Positions 40,667-51,154 of a stretch of DNA of 55,090 nucleotides are shown one piece after another. A program made the position numbers and the translations under genes. Under the pieces are notes generated by a model. It did not search any database, was not told where the DNA came from, and saw only the letters and a program-made list of their open reading frames with translations. This stretch comes from Lachnospiraceae bacterium (lineage in GTDB: Bacteria; Bacillota; Clostridia; Lachnospirales; Lachnospiraceae), in the NCBI GenBank assembly GCA_009774395.1, contig VSNQ01000010.1:7402-62491 (forward strand), written 5' to 3'. How positions within the stretch are numbered: the first letter of the stretch is position 1; each line of letters starts with the position of its first letter.

Positions 40667-43180
40667 ATGAAAAGGGCAATCGCGAAAATCATTGTATGTA
40701 CTGCTGTATTTATTTTTACGCTTTTTATCAGCAGCAGTATCTATAATAAAGGAAATGAAGAAATGACAGCAAGTATGCCCGAAGCATCGCTGCCGTTAGT
40801 GCATATTAATACAAGAGGGATATCGTATAATTACCTTCATGGGCTGACGCGTGAAATGGACGGCAGTTTTTTTCGCGATACGATTACGCCGCTTGGCGAT
40901 GGCAGAACGCTGACTTTCGTGATTGACAAATATGAAAATAGAATACGCAATATATCGTTTGAGGTGCGTAGTATTGACGGAACGCGTCTTGTTGAGCGCA
41001 CGCAGGTTGGCGAATACCGAGAGGATGACAACCAGATACGCGCGACGGTTACGATTAAAGATTTAATAGAGGCAGGTGTGGAATACAACTGGATTTTATT
41101 GCTGGATACGGGCTTAGAAACTGTTCGGTATTATACGCGCATTATTGACGGCGGCAATATGAATACTTATGAAAAACTTTCCTATGTACTGGATTTTCAC
41201 AATAAAACATTTGACAAAGAACAGGCAAATGACCTTGCAACATACTTGGAGCCGAATGCAAAGGGAGATAATACCACACTGAGTTATGTGGATATTCATT
41301 GCAGCTTAAAGCAGGTAACTTGGGCGGATATGCAGGTAAAGAAATTAATGGAGCCAGTTTTGGTGATCAGCGAGATTGAATCGCAAACAGCGTCTATCCG
41401 CCTAAATTACAGGGTACAGGTGACAGAGGGCAGGCGCAGGCATCAGTATAATATTCGGGAATTTTTCCGTGTCCGCTATACGCCGGATCGTATGTATCTG
41501 CTGGATTATGAGCGGACAATGAATCAGATTTTCGATCCGGAGGCGGATGTGTATGCAAGCAATAAAATTATGCTGGGCATTAGGGATAAGCAGGTGCAGA
41601 TGATGGAGAGCGACGGCGGTTCTAATCTTGCATTTGTCAATGAAAATCAACTATTTTGCTATCACGGTGCAGATAAAAAAATGGCGTATTTATTTAGCTT
41701 CTATGACGGGCTGGATCTGCGTACGATTTACAGCAATCATGATATTAAAATACTAAGCATTGATGAAACAGGAAATGTCAATTTTATTGTCTATGGGTAT
41801 ATGAACCGCGGTAAATATGAGGGAAGCATTGGGATACAGGTTTATTCGTACAATGGAATGCTTAACACGGTAGAAGAATTAATTTTTATTCCTTACAACA
41901 AGGCATTTGCTACATTAAAGGCGGATGTGGAACAGCTTTCCTACATTAATAAAAATGGTATTTTTTATCTTTATCTGGATGGATCGATATTGGCAGTAAA
42001 TCTAATGGATAAGACAAGCACGGAAATTGCGAATAACCTTCAGCAAGGCAGTTTTCAGGTATCCAACAGCGATAAAATGCTGGTATGGCAAAATTCTGCA
42101 GACGCTTATGACTGTACGCGGCTGATTTTGATGAACCTAAATACTGGCAACCGCAAGGAAATCAGTGCGCCGAATCAAAACCGTATGCTTCCGCTGGGAT
42201 TTATCAATGAAGATTTAATATATGGTGTTGCACGCTATGAGGATATTATGGCGGATTTTACAGGCGCAATTACCTTTCCAATGTACGCTGTGTATATTCA
42301 GAATGAAAAGGGTGAAGTATTAAAGAGCTATGAGCATGCGGGGATCTATGTTGTTGGTGCGTCCGTGTCAGAAAATTTGATTACGCTGACAAGAGTGCAG
42401 AAAGGTGAAAACGGCTACAGTGCATTGGAGGATGATCAGATTGTCAACAATGTAGTTGAGGAAACCGGCTATAATTCTACAGAAGTTGTTCCAACACAGA
42501 CTTATGAGAAAATCGTCCAGCTTGTGCTGAAAAACAATATCGAGGAGAAAAAGCTGAAACATACACACCCAATGGAAGTGCTGTATGAGGGTTCAAGAGA
42601 ATTGGCTATTACGGTTGAAAATCCGGTTGATCGGTTTTATGTATATGGAAAGAACGGCATTACGGGAACATTTACGCACGAGGCAGATGCAATAAACCTT
42701 GCCTATACTACAATAGGAACTGTGGTGGATGAAAAAGGCAGCTATATCTGGAAACGAACATCTCGCAGTACACGCAACCAGATAATGGCGATTAAGGGCA
42801 GGCGCAGCGATGAGCAGAGTTCTGATTTAGCGGTTTGTCTTGAAACGATTTTAGAATTTGCTGGCGCAACTAAGAATGTACAGCCGCTGTTAGATAAAAA
42901 TAAGACAGCAAAACAGGTGCTGGAGGAAAATCTAAACGATATTCGCGTATTGGAGCTAAAAGGGGTAGGGCTTGACGCAATTTTATACTATGTCAATAAA
43001 GACATTCCCGTATTGGCAACATTAAATAATGGCAGCGCAGTTTTGGTCGTTGGATTTAACGAACTAAATATTGTGGTAATGGATCCCAAGGAGGGGCTTG
43101 TCTACAGGGGCATGAATGATGCAACTAAGCTGTTTCAAGATAACGGAAATGCATTTATCACATATTTAAAAACAAAATAA
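40667..43180 (+). CDS. Secreted/membrane-anchored protein with beta-propeller-like middle and degenerate C39-like end
   Basis: 837 residues, ATG with GGGGAG upstream. An N-terminal hydrophobic segment (residues about 4-24) acts as signal or anchor. The middle (about 40-640) is beta-rich with repeated Y-D/G strands resembling a propeller or carbohydrate-surface fold. The C-terminal ~130 residues resemble a C39-like peptidase: Cys724 in AVCLETILEFAG, DIPVLATLNNGSAVLVVGF and VVMDP. The usual catalytic His before LVVGF is replaced by Ser, so cleavage is doubtful. The two DUF5722 genes follow on the same strand, so a role at the same surface is likely. I cannot name the function. Confidence 0.65.
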   Translation: MKRAIAKIIVCTAVFIFTLFISSSIYNKGNEEMTASMPEASLPLVHINTRGISYNYLHGLTREMDGSFFRDTITPLGDGRTLTFVIDKYENRIRNISFEVRSIDGTRLVERTQVGEYREDDNQIRATVTIKDLIEAGVEYNWILLLDTGLETVRYYTRIIDGGNMNTYEKLSYVLDFHNKTFDKEQANDLATYLEPNAKGDNTTLSYVDIHCSLKQVTWADMQVKKLMEPVLVISEIESQTASIRLNYRVQVTEGRRRHQYNIREFFRVRYTPDRMYLLDYERTMNQIFDPEADVYASNKIMLGIRDKQVQMMESDGGSNLAFVNENQLFCYHGADKKMAYLFSFYDGLDLRTIYSNHDIKILSIDETGNVNFIVYGYMNRGKYEGSIGIQVYSYNGMLNTVEELIFIPYNKAFATLKADVEQLSYINKNGIFYLYLDGSILAVNLMDKTSTEIANNLQQGSFQVSNSDKMLVWQNSADAYDCTRLILMNLNTGNRKEISAPNQNRMLPLGFINEDLIYGVARYEDIMADFTGAITFPMYAVYIQNEKGEVLKSYEHAGIYVVGASVSENLITLTRVQKGENGYSALEDDQIVNNVVEETGYNSTEVVPTQTYEKIVQLVLKNNIEEKKLKHTHPMEVLYEGSRELAITVENPVDRFYVYGKNGITGTFTHEADAINLAYTTIGTVVDEKGSYIWKRTSRSTRNQIMAIKGRRSDEQSSDLAVCLETILEFAGATKNVQPLLDKNKTAKQVLEENLNDIRVLELKGVGLDAILYYVNKDIPVLATLNNGSAVLVVGFNELNIVVMDPKEGLVYRGMNDATKLFQDNGNAFITYLKTK

Positions 43181-43225
43181 GTCAGTCCATCATTTCCATA
43201 TTTTGTTATTTCATGAATTTTTTGG

Positions 43226-43254
43226 TTGTGCAACACTCCAATAGATGATATACT
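43226..43254 (+). promoter_or_regulatory. Possible promoter of the first DUF5722 gene
   Basis: TTGTGC at 43226-43231, 17-bp spacer, TATACT at 43249-43254, 42 bp before the GTG. The -35 match is only partial. Confidence 0.45.
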
Positions 43255-43295
43255 AATACAAGTTTTGGAAATAGGTAGTCTAAAGGAGGTATTAC

Positions 43296-44909
43296 GTGAA
43301 AAATTTTAACAAGAGATGTTGGATTCCAGTACTTGTGTTTGCAATATCAATGGTGTTTGGCATGTACGCAAATGCGGCGACAAGCAAAACAATGGAAAAT
43401 ATTACGGTGACGATTAATAGCTGTGTGATAGCAGGAGCTAATATCAATGTGACGGCTTCGGGTGTTGTTCCGACGACAACGGACGGGATTTATTATTTAT
43501 TTGAGTTAAAGCCGTATGAAACCGCAGTTGGTGCAAGAAAAGACTATTGCGCAGCGGCTCCAGCAGCACAGACAGCAGTTTTTACAACGTCGTTAGATTA
43601 TAATACTACAGCATCTAAGCTGTACTCGCGCTTTGTGGTAACAATATTGCAAAAGGGAACATATATTCCTGTAAGCAATGCAATGTATATATTAAACCCA
43701 GAAGTGGTAGCGACCAAAACTACCAATTATCCTATGAAAAGCAAAAAGGGGCTGACTGCGGATTGGCGATACAGCAGCGAATTATCGCGCTTGGGAACAG
43801 GTTTTGCGTCGTATGAGTTGGATGTCAGCCGTTTTTTTACAGGCGGCGGTCTGAATTATACGTACAATGGAAAAACTTACAGCTTTAATATTAAAGTAGT
43901 GCAGGAGTATGACGGCGTATGCACACGTCTTGCAAGCGAGGGCTGCAATGTTATTATGATTATTAAAAATGCCTATAACCGTGCAGCGCTGGATATGATT
44001 GCGCCGGGCGGACGCTCCGCAGGTAACAACTGTTATGCTTTCAATGTGGACGAGCAGGTTCCGACAGAAAAACTGGAAGCGCTGCTATCGTTTTTGGCAA
44101 ATCGCTATTCGGGTACAATGGGTACAATCCATACTTGGGTTATCGGTAATGAAGTAAATACCAGCAAACCTTGGCATTATATGGGAAATGTTACCGCAGA
44201 AATGCTTGCAGCCCATTATGCAAGAGAGTTTCGTGTTTGTTACAATGCAATAAAGAGCCAAAATGCTGGTGCAAGGGTATTTATCAGCATCGATCAGCGC
44301 TGGAATTATGAAGATGGCACAAGAGGGCAGTTTGCAGCGCGCGAGTTCCTTGACTTGTTTGCTTCCTATATACAGATTAATGGCAATATTGATTGGGGAC
44401 TTTCGTTTCATCCGTATCCAGTGCCTTTGTATAACTGTACGTTCTGGAAGCTGCCGGCTGAGTATGAAAGAATGAATGTTATTGATCACACGGATGATTC
44501 GAAGTTTGTCAGTCCGCTGAACACAGATGTAGTAACAAACCATATGATGCTTCCGACAATGCTTGCCCCAAACGGCAGTATGCGCAATATTATTATCTCA
44601 GAAATGGGTTTTACTTCGCATAACAAAAGCATTGCAACAGACGAGTTAACACAGGCGGCGGCAATTGTTTATTCATATAAATTAATTGCCAATAACCCGT
44701 TTATTCAAGGAATTGTCTACCATAGACAGGTGGATCATGCCTCAGAGATTGCAGGGGATGGAATTGCAGGTGGTATTCGTACGGAAACAGGAACAAAATA
44801 TGCATATGGTGTATTTGCCAATATGGATAAAGGCAACAGTTCAGAGTATACAGATTTTGCGCTTCCAATCATTGGTGCGGCAAGCTGGGCAGAATTGGGA
44901 TTGGATTAA
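43296..44909 (+). CDS. DUF5722 secreted glycosidase-like protein, copy 1
   Basis: GTG start with AAGGAGG 7 bp upstream; 537 residues. A signal peptide (about residues 5-28) is followed by a short beta domain, then a TIM-barrel-like DUF5722 domain (about 150-530). Asn-Glu286 in W-V-I-G-N-E-V-N and Glu436 in I-I-S-E-M-G-F sit where clan GH-A glycoside hydrolases place acid/base and nucleophile, and an intermediate SFHPYPVPLYN motif is shared with the next gene. A carbohydrate-active enzyme is therefore inferred; no substrate can be given. It shares its layout with the next gene, from which it is separated by 152 bp. Confidence 0.8.
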   Translation: MKNFNKRCWIPVLVFAISMVFGMYANAATSKTMENITVTINSCVIAGANINVTASGVVPTTTDGIYYLFELKPYETAVGARKDYCAAAPAAQTAVFTTSLDYNTTASKLYSRFVVTILQKGTYIPVSNAMYILNPEVVATKTTNYPMKSKKGLTADWRYSSELSRLGTGFASYELDVSRFFTGGGLNYTYNGKTYSFNIKVVQEYDGVCTRLASEGCNVIMIIKNAYNRAALDMIAPGGRSAGNNCYAFNVDEQVPTEKLEALLSFLANRYSGTMGTIHTWVIGNEVNTSKPWHYMGNVTAEMLAAHYAREFRVCYNAIKSQNAGARVFISIDQRWNYEDGTRGQFAAREFLDLFASYIQINGNIDWGLSFHPYPVPLYNCTFWKLPAEYERMNVIDHTDDSKFVSPLNTDVVTNHMMLPTMLAPNGSMRNIIISEMGFTSHNKSIATDELTQAAAIVYSYKLIANNPFIQGIVYHRQVDHASEIAGDGIAGGIRTETGTKYAYGVFANMDKGNSSEYTDFALPIIGAASWAELGLD

Positions 44910-44967
44910 AGTTGTATAAAGATTTTTCGCCAAAATATGGGATATGTAAATTTGGTGTATTTTATAG

Positions 44968-44996
44968 TTGTAAATGTTTGTCAAGAATGGTATAAT
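44968..44996 (+). promoter_or_regulatory. Promoter of the second DUF5722 gene (extended -10)
   Basis: TTGTAA at 44968-44973, 17-bp spacer, TATAAT at 44991-44996 preceded by TGG (extended -10). It lies 65 bp before the ATG. Confidence 0.75.
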
Positions 44997-45061
44997 TAGA
45001 CGATATTATGCAATGGTGGTGCTAAGGAGGTCTTAGCCAATATTTCTTATGGAGGTAACGG

Positions 45062-46669
45062 ATGAAGAAGAAATTAACACTTTGGGCGGTGCTTTGTGTG
45101 TTATTTGTAGGCATGATGCAGATAACAGCAGCCGCAGCAGGCAATGTAACTATTAACCAATGTATTATCAGCGGTGCGAATCAGGTGACTGTTGTGGCAG
45201 CACAAGCGGCAGCGGTTCCAAGCGATGATAACAGCTATTATTTATTTGCGCTTAAGCCTTATGAAACAGCGATTGGTGCAAGACAAGATTTCTGTGCAGT
45301 GGCAGATAAGGCACCGACGCTTACTTTTGTAACAACGCTCGATTTCGGAACAGAAGCTTCCAAGTTAACTTCTAAATTTGTTGTAGCAGCAAAGGTAGGC
45401 GGCGTGTTTACAGCAGTAAGTCAAGAGTTTTATATTACAAATCCTGAAGCGCTTGCAACCCATACAGCACCGAATCCTGTAACGACATCTATCAAAGGTA
45501 TTACAGCAGATAATGCAGCGATTATGGCACTTTCTGATCTTGGCGTACAGCACGCAAGCTATGAGCTGGCAATCGACCGCTTTTTTGTACCAGGCGCAGG
45601 TGTTCCTTATGTATACAACGGTAAGCCTTACAGCTTTAATCAGGGCGTTGTAGCAGAGTATGATATGATTATGGCGCTTTTTGCATCACAGAAGCTTGAA
45701 GTTACCATGAACATTGTAAACTATTACAATGCAGCTACAGCATTGACGGTAAAGCCTTCTGGACGTTCTGGTAAGTATCGGCACTATGCATTTAATACGG
45801 ACGAGCAGCTTGGCGCAGAGTCTATTGAAGCGTTAATGGCATTTTTGACAGAGCGCTACAGCAATCCAGCAACGGGATTAATTTCAAACTGGATTATCGG
45901 AAACGAAGTAAATAACAATAATCCTTGGTATTTTGCAGGGAACTACAATGTAACGAATTTTGCGCTTGAGTATGAGAAGGCATTCCGTCTTTGCTACAAT
46001 GCGATAAAGAGCCAGAATGCAAATGCAAGAGTGCTGACTTGTATCGATCAGAGATGGACATGGGAAGACGGCACAGCAAATCAGTATGGTGCGAAGAAGT
46101 TTATTGATGCATTTAATGTAGATGTAGCTTCTCACGGCAATATTGACTGGGGCGTTGCATGGCATCCGCATCCAGTACCATTGACCGCAGCACGTTTCTG
46201 GGATATGCCGGCAAACTATAAGGCAATGAACTTAATTGATCATACGCCGAATACAAGAATGATTAATCCGCAGAATATGGAAGTATTTACAAACTATATG
46301 GCACAGCCTGCCTTCCTTGCACCAAATGGACAAGTACGCTATATTATCATTTCTGAGATTTTATTTAACTCACAGACCTCAGATGAGCAGACACAGGCAG
46401 CTTCTTTCGCATATGCTTACAAGCTTGCGGAAACTAATCCGCTTATTAAAGGATTTATTGTTCATAGAACCGTAGACAATATTTATGAAAAAAATGCAGA
46501 CAAGATTTCCTGCGGACTGTACAACTGTGACGCTAACGGACTTCCGACAACGCCGAAGCAGATGTACAATGTATTTAAGTATATTGATACCCCAGAGTCA
46601 GCAGCATATACACAGTTTGCACTGCCGATTATCGGCGCACCAAGCTGGGCTGCATTGGGCTGCAAATAG
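45062..46669 (+). CDS. DUF5722 secreted glycosidase-like protein, copy 2 (tandem paralogue)
   Basis: ATG with GGAGG 7 bp upstream; 535 residues. It has the same architecture as the gene before it: signal peptide (to about residue 25), short N-terminal beta region, then the DUF5722 barrel. The candidate catalytic Glu282 (GNEVN) and Glu432 (IISEILF) are at matching places, and the HPHPVPLTAARFWDMPANY stretch matches the copy-1 motif. The sequences are diverged across their length, so this is an old tandem duplication. It has its own promoter and a strong terminator, so the two copies may be regulated apart. Confidence 0.8.
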   Translation: MKKKLTLWAVLCVLFVGMMQITAAAAGNVTINQCIISGANQVTVVAAQAAAVPSDDNSYYLFALKPYETAIGARQDFCAVADKAPTLTFVTTLDFGTEASKLTSKFVVAAKVGGVFTAVSQEFYITNPEALATHTAPNPVTTSIKGITADNAAIMALSDLGVQHASYELAIDRFFVPGAGVPYVYNGKPYSFNQGVVAEYDMIMALFASQKLEVTMNIVNYYNAATALTVKPSGRSGKYRHYAFNTDEQLGAESIEALMAFLTERYSNPATGLISNWIIGNEVNNNNPWYFAGNYNVTNFALEYEKAFRLCYNAIKSQNANARVLTCIDQRWTWEDGTANQYGAKKFIDAFNVDVASHGNIDWGVAWHPHPVPLTAARFWDMPANYKAMNLIDHTPNTRMINPQNMEVFTNYMAQPAFLAPNGQVRYIIISEILFNSQTSDEQTQAASFAYAYKLAETNPLIKGFIVHRTVDNIYEKNADKISCGLYNCDANGLPTTPKQMYNVFKYIDTPESAAYTQFALPIIGAPSWAALGCK

Positions 46670-46693
46670 GAATAAAGTATCGTTGATTTAGAG

Positions 46694-46755
46694 AAAAGGG
46701 ATAAATTTTTTGCTTGTTGGAATGATTTCATAGGCGAAAAGATTTATCCCTTTTT
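46694..46755 (+). terminator. Hairpin terminator after the DUF5722 pair
   Basis: AAAAGGGATAAAT and ATTTATCCCTTTTT pair over a long loop, ending in a T-run, 24 bp after the stop codon. Confidence 0.75.
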
Positions 46756-46800
46756 GCATATAATGTGATGTGGGGCGCCAGATATTGGATAGTTATAATA

Positions 46801-46915
46801 ATAACCAACATAGGTGTAGCGGGCTATCACGAGGCTTTTTGATATATAATCGGAGAAATAGACAACTAAAAAGGGTAAAGTTAATTTGTACAGTTCCTTA
46901 TTAACAGTTCCTAAG
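46801..46915. repeat. Decayed B-family element (B5), right half
   Basis: TAGGTGTAGCGGGCTA (46811-46826), GAGGCTTTTT and GGAGAAATAGACAA match B1; the right end is ACAGTTCCTTA, followed by a second AACAGTTCCTAAG. The left end is not recognisable. It lies directly before the PRTase gene. Confidence 0.55.
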
Positions 46916-46937
46916 TATAAGAAAGGAGTAGTTTTTT

Positions 46938-48423
<1,486 letters not shown>

Positions 48424-48449
<26 letters not shown>

Positions 48450-49572
48450 TCGCTTTTGGCAATTGTATTGTAAAGGTAATGGTATTATCAGCGCTTTCGG
48501 CAGAAATAGAACCGCCGTGCAGCAGAATAATTTCCTTAGCAATGGCAAGTCCTAACCCTGTTCCGCCAGTATCAGAAGTTCGCGCCTTGTCTAAACGGTA
48601 AAATTTATCAAAAAGGGAAGATAATTTTTCCGCTGGAATGGTATTTCCTTCGTTTTGAAAAGCGAGCGTCAATTGTTCGTCGGTTTCCTGTGCTGATACA
48701 ATAATTGCCGTTTTGGGATAGCTGTAGGCAGCAGCATTCCTGAAAATATTGCTAAATACGCGCGCTAATTTTTCCGGATCGGCATAAATTGTTAAATTTT
48801 CATCAATATCCAGCACAACAGTATTGCCGCGCAGCGCAAAGACGGGCAAAAGTTCATCCGACAATTGTATTAGCATATAGAATAAATCAATGGGCTCCTT
48901 GGAAAGCTGGATTTGCTTGGAATTAAAGCGTGTAATCTCGAAAAATTCGTTAATCATTTCTTCTAAACGATATGCTTTATCTAACGTAATGTGAATATTT
49001 TGCGTGCGCTGTGCAATAGGCATATCCGGTTTTTCTTCCAAAAGATTTAGATAACCGATTACGGAGGTAAGCGGCGTGCGGATATCATGTGCAAGGTACA
49101 TTACCAACTCATCTTTTCGCTGTTCTGCAAGCGCAGTTTCTTGTTTTTGGCGCTTTAAGGTCTGCTTAACCGTATTTAATTTGCGCTCGAATGGCAGCAT
49201 TTCGGTTGATAGTTGGATTGGATTATCATTTTCGGATAACAGCGCGTCAATGCCTTGGTTAATTTCTTTAAAATAGCGTGTAATCCACCGAAATAGCCGC
49301 CAAAACAGTGTAACAAAAACAAGAATAGTTGCCAGCATAAAAAACAGGTGCTTATTTTTCCTAAAATAATAGTGATAGAAAGCATAAGCCTGTTCATATT
49401 TGAACCTGAGAATATGCTCTAAAAACCAAACAATCCAGTTGCCGCCTCTTTGCCGCCAAACAAGGAAATATAAGAGAAATACGGCGGCAATCGAAAGAAG
49501 GGCGTTAATGCAAAAACGCCGCGTAATTTTGGATTGAAATTCAGAATATTCACCTTTTTCATGTTTCTTCAA
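48424..49572 (-). CDS. VanS-type sensor histidine kinase
   Basis: TTG start at 49572, overlapping the 3' end of the regulator gene by 14 bp; no ATG lies nearby in frame. 382 residues. Two membrane helices (about 25-40 and 75-92) enclose a short external loop of about 35 residues. A HAMP-like linker is followed by the H box (AHDIRTPLTSVIGY, His162), the N box (NIFRNAAAYS) and G boxes (DTGGTGLGLAI). This arrangement is that of VanS-like kinases. It senses an unknown envelope signal and phosphorylates the regulator. No vanH, ligase, vanX or vanY gene follows; the next gene is convergent. Confidence 0.9.
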
Positions 49573-50263
49573 TTTTATAACCTACTCCCCATATTGTTTT
49601 GATATATTTCGGCTTATCCAGCGTATCATTCATTTTTTCACGCAAATGGCGGATATGAACCGTAATCGTATTGTTGGTTTTGCTGTAATACTCATCCTGC
49701 CAAATCCTGTGAAACAATTCTTCCGCGCTGATAACGTGCCCTTTGTTCTCTAGTAAAATACGCAGAATCGAAAATTCTGTTGGTGTTAATAGCAGCGGTT
49801 TTTCATTTAAGAAACATTCGTGCGTTTGTATGTTCATTAACAAGCCAGAATGCGTTAACAATCCGGTTTCTGCGTCTTCAGAATGTGCAGGATTGTATTT
49901 TTTATAGCGGCGCAGCTGCGATTTAACCCTTGCAATTAATTCCAACGGTCGGAACGGTTTGGTAATATAATCGTCTGCACCAAGCGTAAGTCCCATAATT
50001 TTATCGGTTTCGGAGTCCTTGGCGGTCAGCATAATAATAGGATAAGTATGTTTCTTCCTAATTTTCTGGCACAAGGTAAAACCGTCGATATCCGGCAGCA
50101 TAATATCTAAAATAGCGAGGTCAAGCTCTGTTGTTTCAATACAGGCAAGCGCTTCGTTTGCAGAATAAAATTTATAAACGGTATAATTTTCATTGTTAAG
50201 GAACATTTCGATTAAATCCGCGATTTCAGCTTCATCATCTACAATTAGGATTTTATCAGACAT
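49559..50263 (-). CDS. VanR-type OmpR-family response regulator
   Basis: 234 residues, ATG with GAAAGGTAG about 8 bp upstream. The receiver domain has Asp9, Asp10, the phospho-acceptor Asp53, Thr80 and Lys102; the C-terminal half is a winged-helix OmpR/PhoB DNA-binding domain (about 135-232) with the R-H-L-R-E-K-M recognition part. The opening MSDKILIVDDEAEIADL and GADDYITKPFRPLELIARVKSQL are very close to VanR regulators. The kinase gene overlaps its 3' end. Targets are unknown; the flanking PRTase and StiP genes are candidates by position only. Confidence 0.92.
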   Translation of the reverse strand: MSDKILIVDDEAEIADLIEMFLNNENYTVYKFYSANEALACIETTELDLAILDIMLPDIDGFTLCQKIRKKHTYPIIMLTAKDSETDKIMGLTLGADDYITKPFRPLELIARVKSQLRRYKKYNPAHSEDAETGLLTHSGLLMNIQTHECFLNEKPLLLTPTEFSILRILLENKGHVISAEELFHRIWQDEYYSKTNNTITVHIRHLREKMNDTLDKPKYIKTIWGVGYKIEET

Positions 50264-50423
50264 GGATTTTCTACCTTTCTTATATTTTGCAGTATTCTTT
50301 TAAATAATTTATCATAGCAATATGTAAAATGCAATGCATTTTATACGTATAAATATATTACAATTCACATTTACATTTACATTCGTTTTTATTCGCCTAT
50401 CCATTATTGATGTGTGAATGAGG

Positions 50424-50520
50424 TGGGTGTTGCATTAAGGCAGACGGATAAAAGATAGTTTAAAACTGTGCTGATATTGATACTATATTTTTATACGCAA
50501 AGCTTATTGAAACAGCCCCA
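50424..50520. repeat. A-family element without B insert (A3, 97 bp)
   Basis: Ends TGGGTGTTGCATTAAG and CTTATTGAAACAGCCCCA are imperfect inverted repeats. It lacks the 162-bp B segment found inside A1 and A2 and reads as the empty form. Confidence 0.7.
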
Positions 50521-50531
50521 TAATATAAACA

Positions 50532-50560
50532 TTGACATACAGATAATAAAGTAATATATT
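50532..50560 (+). promoter_or_regulatory. Probable promoter, TTGACATAC type
   Basis: TTGACA at 50532-50537, 17-bp spacer, TATATT at 50555-50560. It points toward the StiP gene 595 bp downstream, so either the leader is long or another promoter is used. Confidence 0.6.
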
Positions 50561-50784
50561 AGGAATGTAAACGAATTTGATAAATTTTTCACAAAGTATA
50601 TGACTTGGGTGAAAAGTTTAAAAGTAAGCTTTCATATATTGATGGATATGTGGGCTAGAGCACGATAGTGTCAAATGATTTATGAAAAAACTGAGTAAAG
50701 AAAAAAGTTCAGATGGATCTTGAAAACTGTAGATATTTTAGGTTGTGGTAGCGTGCCGCCACCCTTGACAGCACGCAGGGGATA

Positions 50785-50887
50785 TATACTGACGACCCCT
50801 AAGATTTTCCAATTTCTGCACATCCCATATTGCATAAGCGGGCAATACGTGCTGTGCAGAAAGGAAAATCTAATCGCTCGTGAGTAT
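50785..50887 (+). repeat. C-family palindromic element, copy C2 (103 bp)
   Basis: From TATACTGACGACCCC to CTCGTGAGTAT; inner stem from TTTCTGCACATC. Same orientation as C1. Confidence 0.7.
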
Positions 50888-51092
50888 GGAAATGAAAAAA
50901 GTGAACGAAAATATGCTTTGTGAAGTGTGAAAGTATTTTTCAGGTCTTGTTTGTAACTTGAGAGTCAAAAGTTTTCGTATTTTTATGAAAATTGCACTAT
51001 ATAGAGTAGGATTTTAATTCTCAAATATACAATATATAGTGTCAAAAATAGAATTTTTAACTCACCAGTTTGTAATTGGAAAGGAATAAAGA

Positions 51093-51146
51093 GTGAAAGA
51101 ATTTGATAATACTTTCACAATTTGTTTGTGCCTTGGAAAGGAATAA
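51093..51146 (+). CDS. Possible 17-codon leader peptide before the StiP gene
   Basis: GTG at 51093 with GGAAAGGAATAA upstream encodes MKEFDNTFTICLCLGKE and stops at 51146, 8 bp before the StiP ATG. The same GGAAAGGAATAA is repeated before that ATG, inside the leader. A hairpin (GTGAAAG 51093-51099 with CTTTCAC 51112-51118) covers the leader start. It could be a duplication by chance; evidence is weak. Confidence 0.3.
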   Translation: MKEFDNTFTICLCLGKE

Positions 51147-51154
51147 TAAAAAAT

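Larger units (their letters stand above)
50264..51154. other. Long regulatory spacer before the StiP-PELOTA gene
   Basis: About 890 bp with an A element (50424-50520), a consensus promoter (50532-50560), a C element (50785-50887), a 9-bp inverted repeat (CACTATATA 50995-51003 with TATATAGTG 51033-51041) and a hairpin with a possible leader peptide (51093-51146). No gene over 60 codons is supported. Confidence 0.6.

Noticed and set aside
50720..50923. 67-codon frame before the StiP gene
   Set aside because: It runs through the C2 palindromic element and has no ribosome binding site or recognisable protein.
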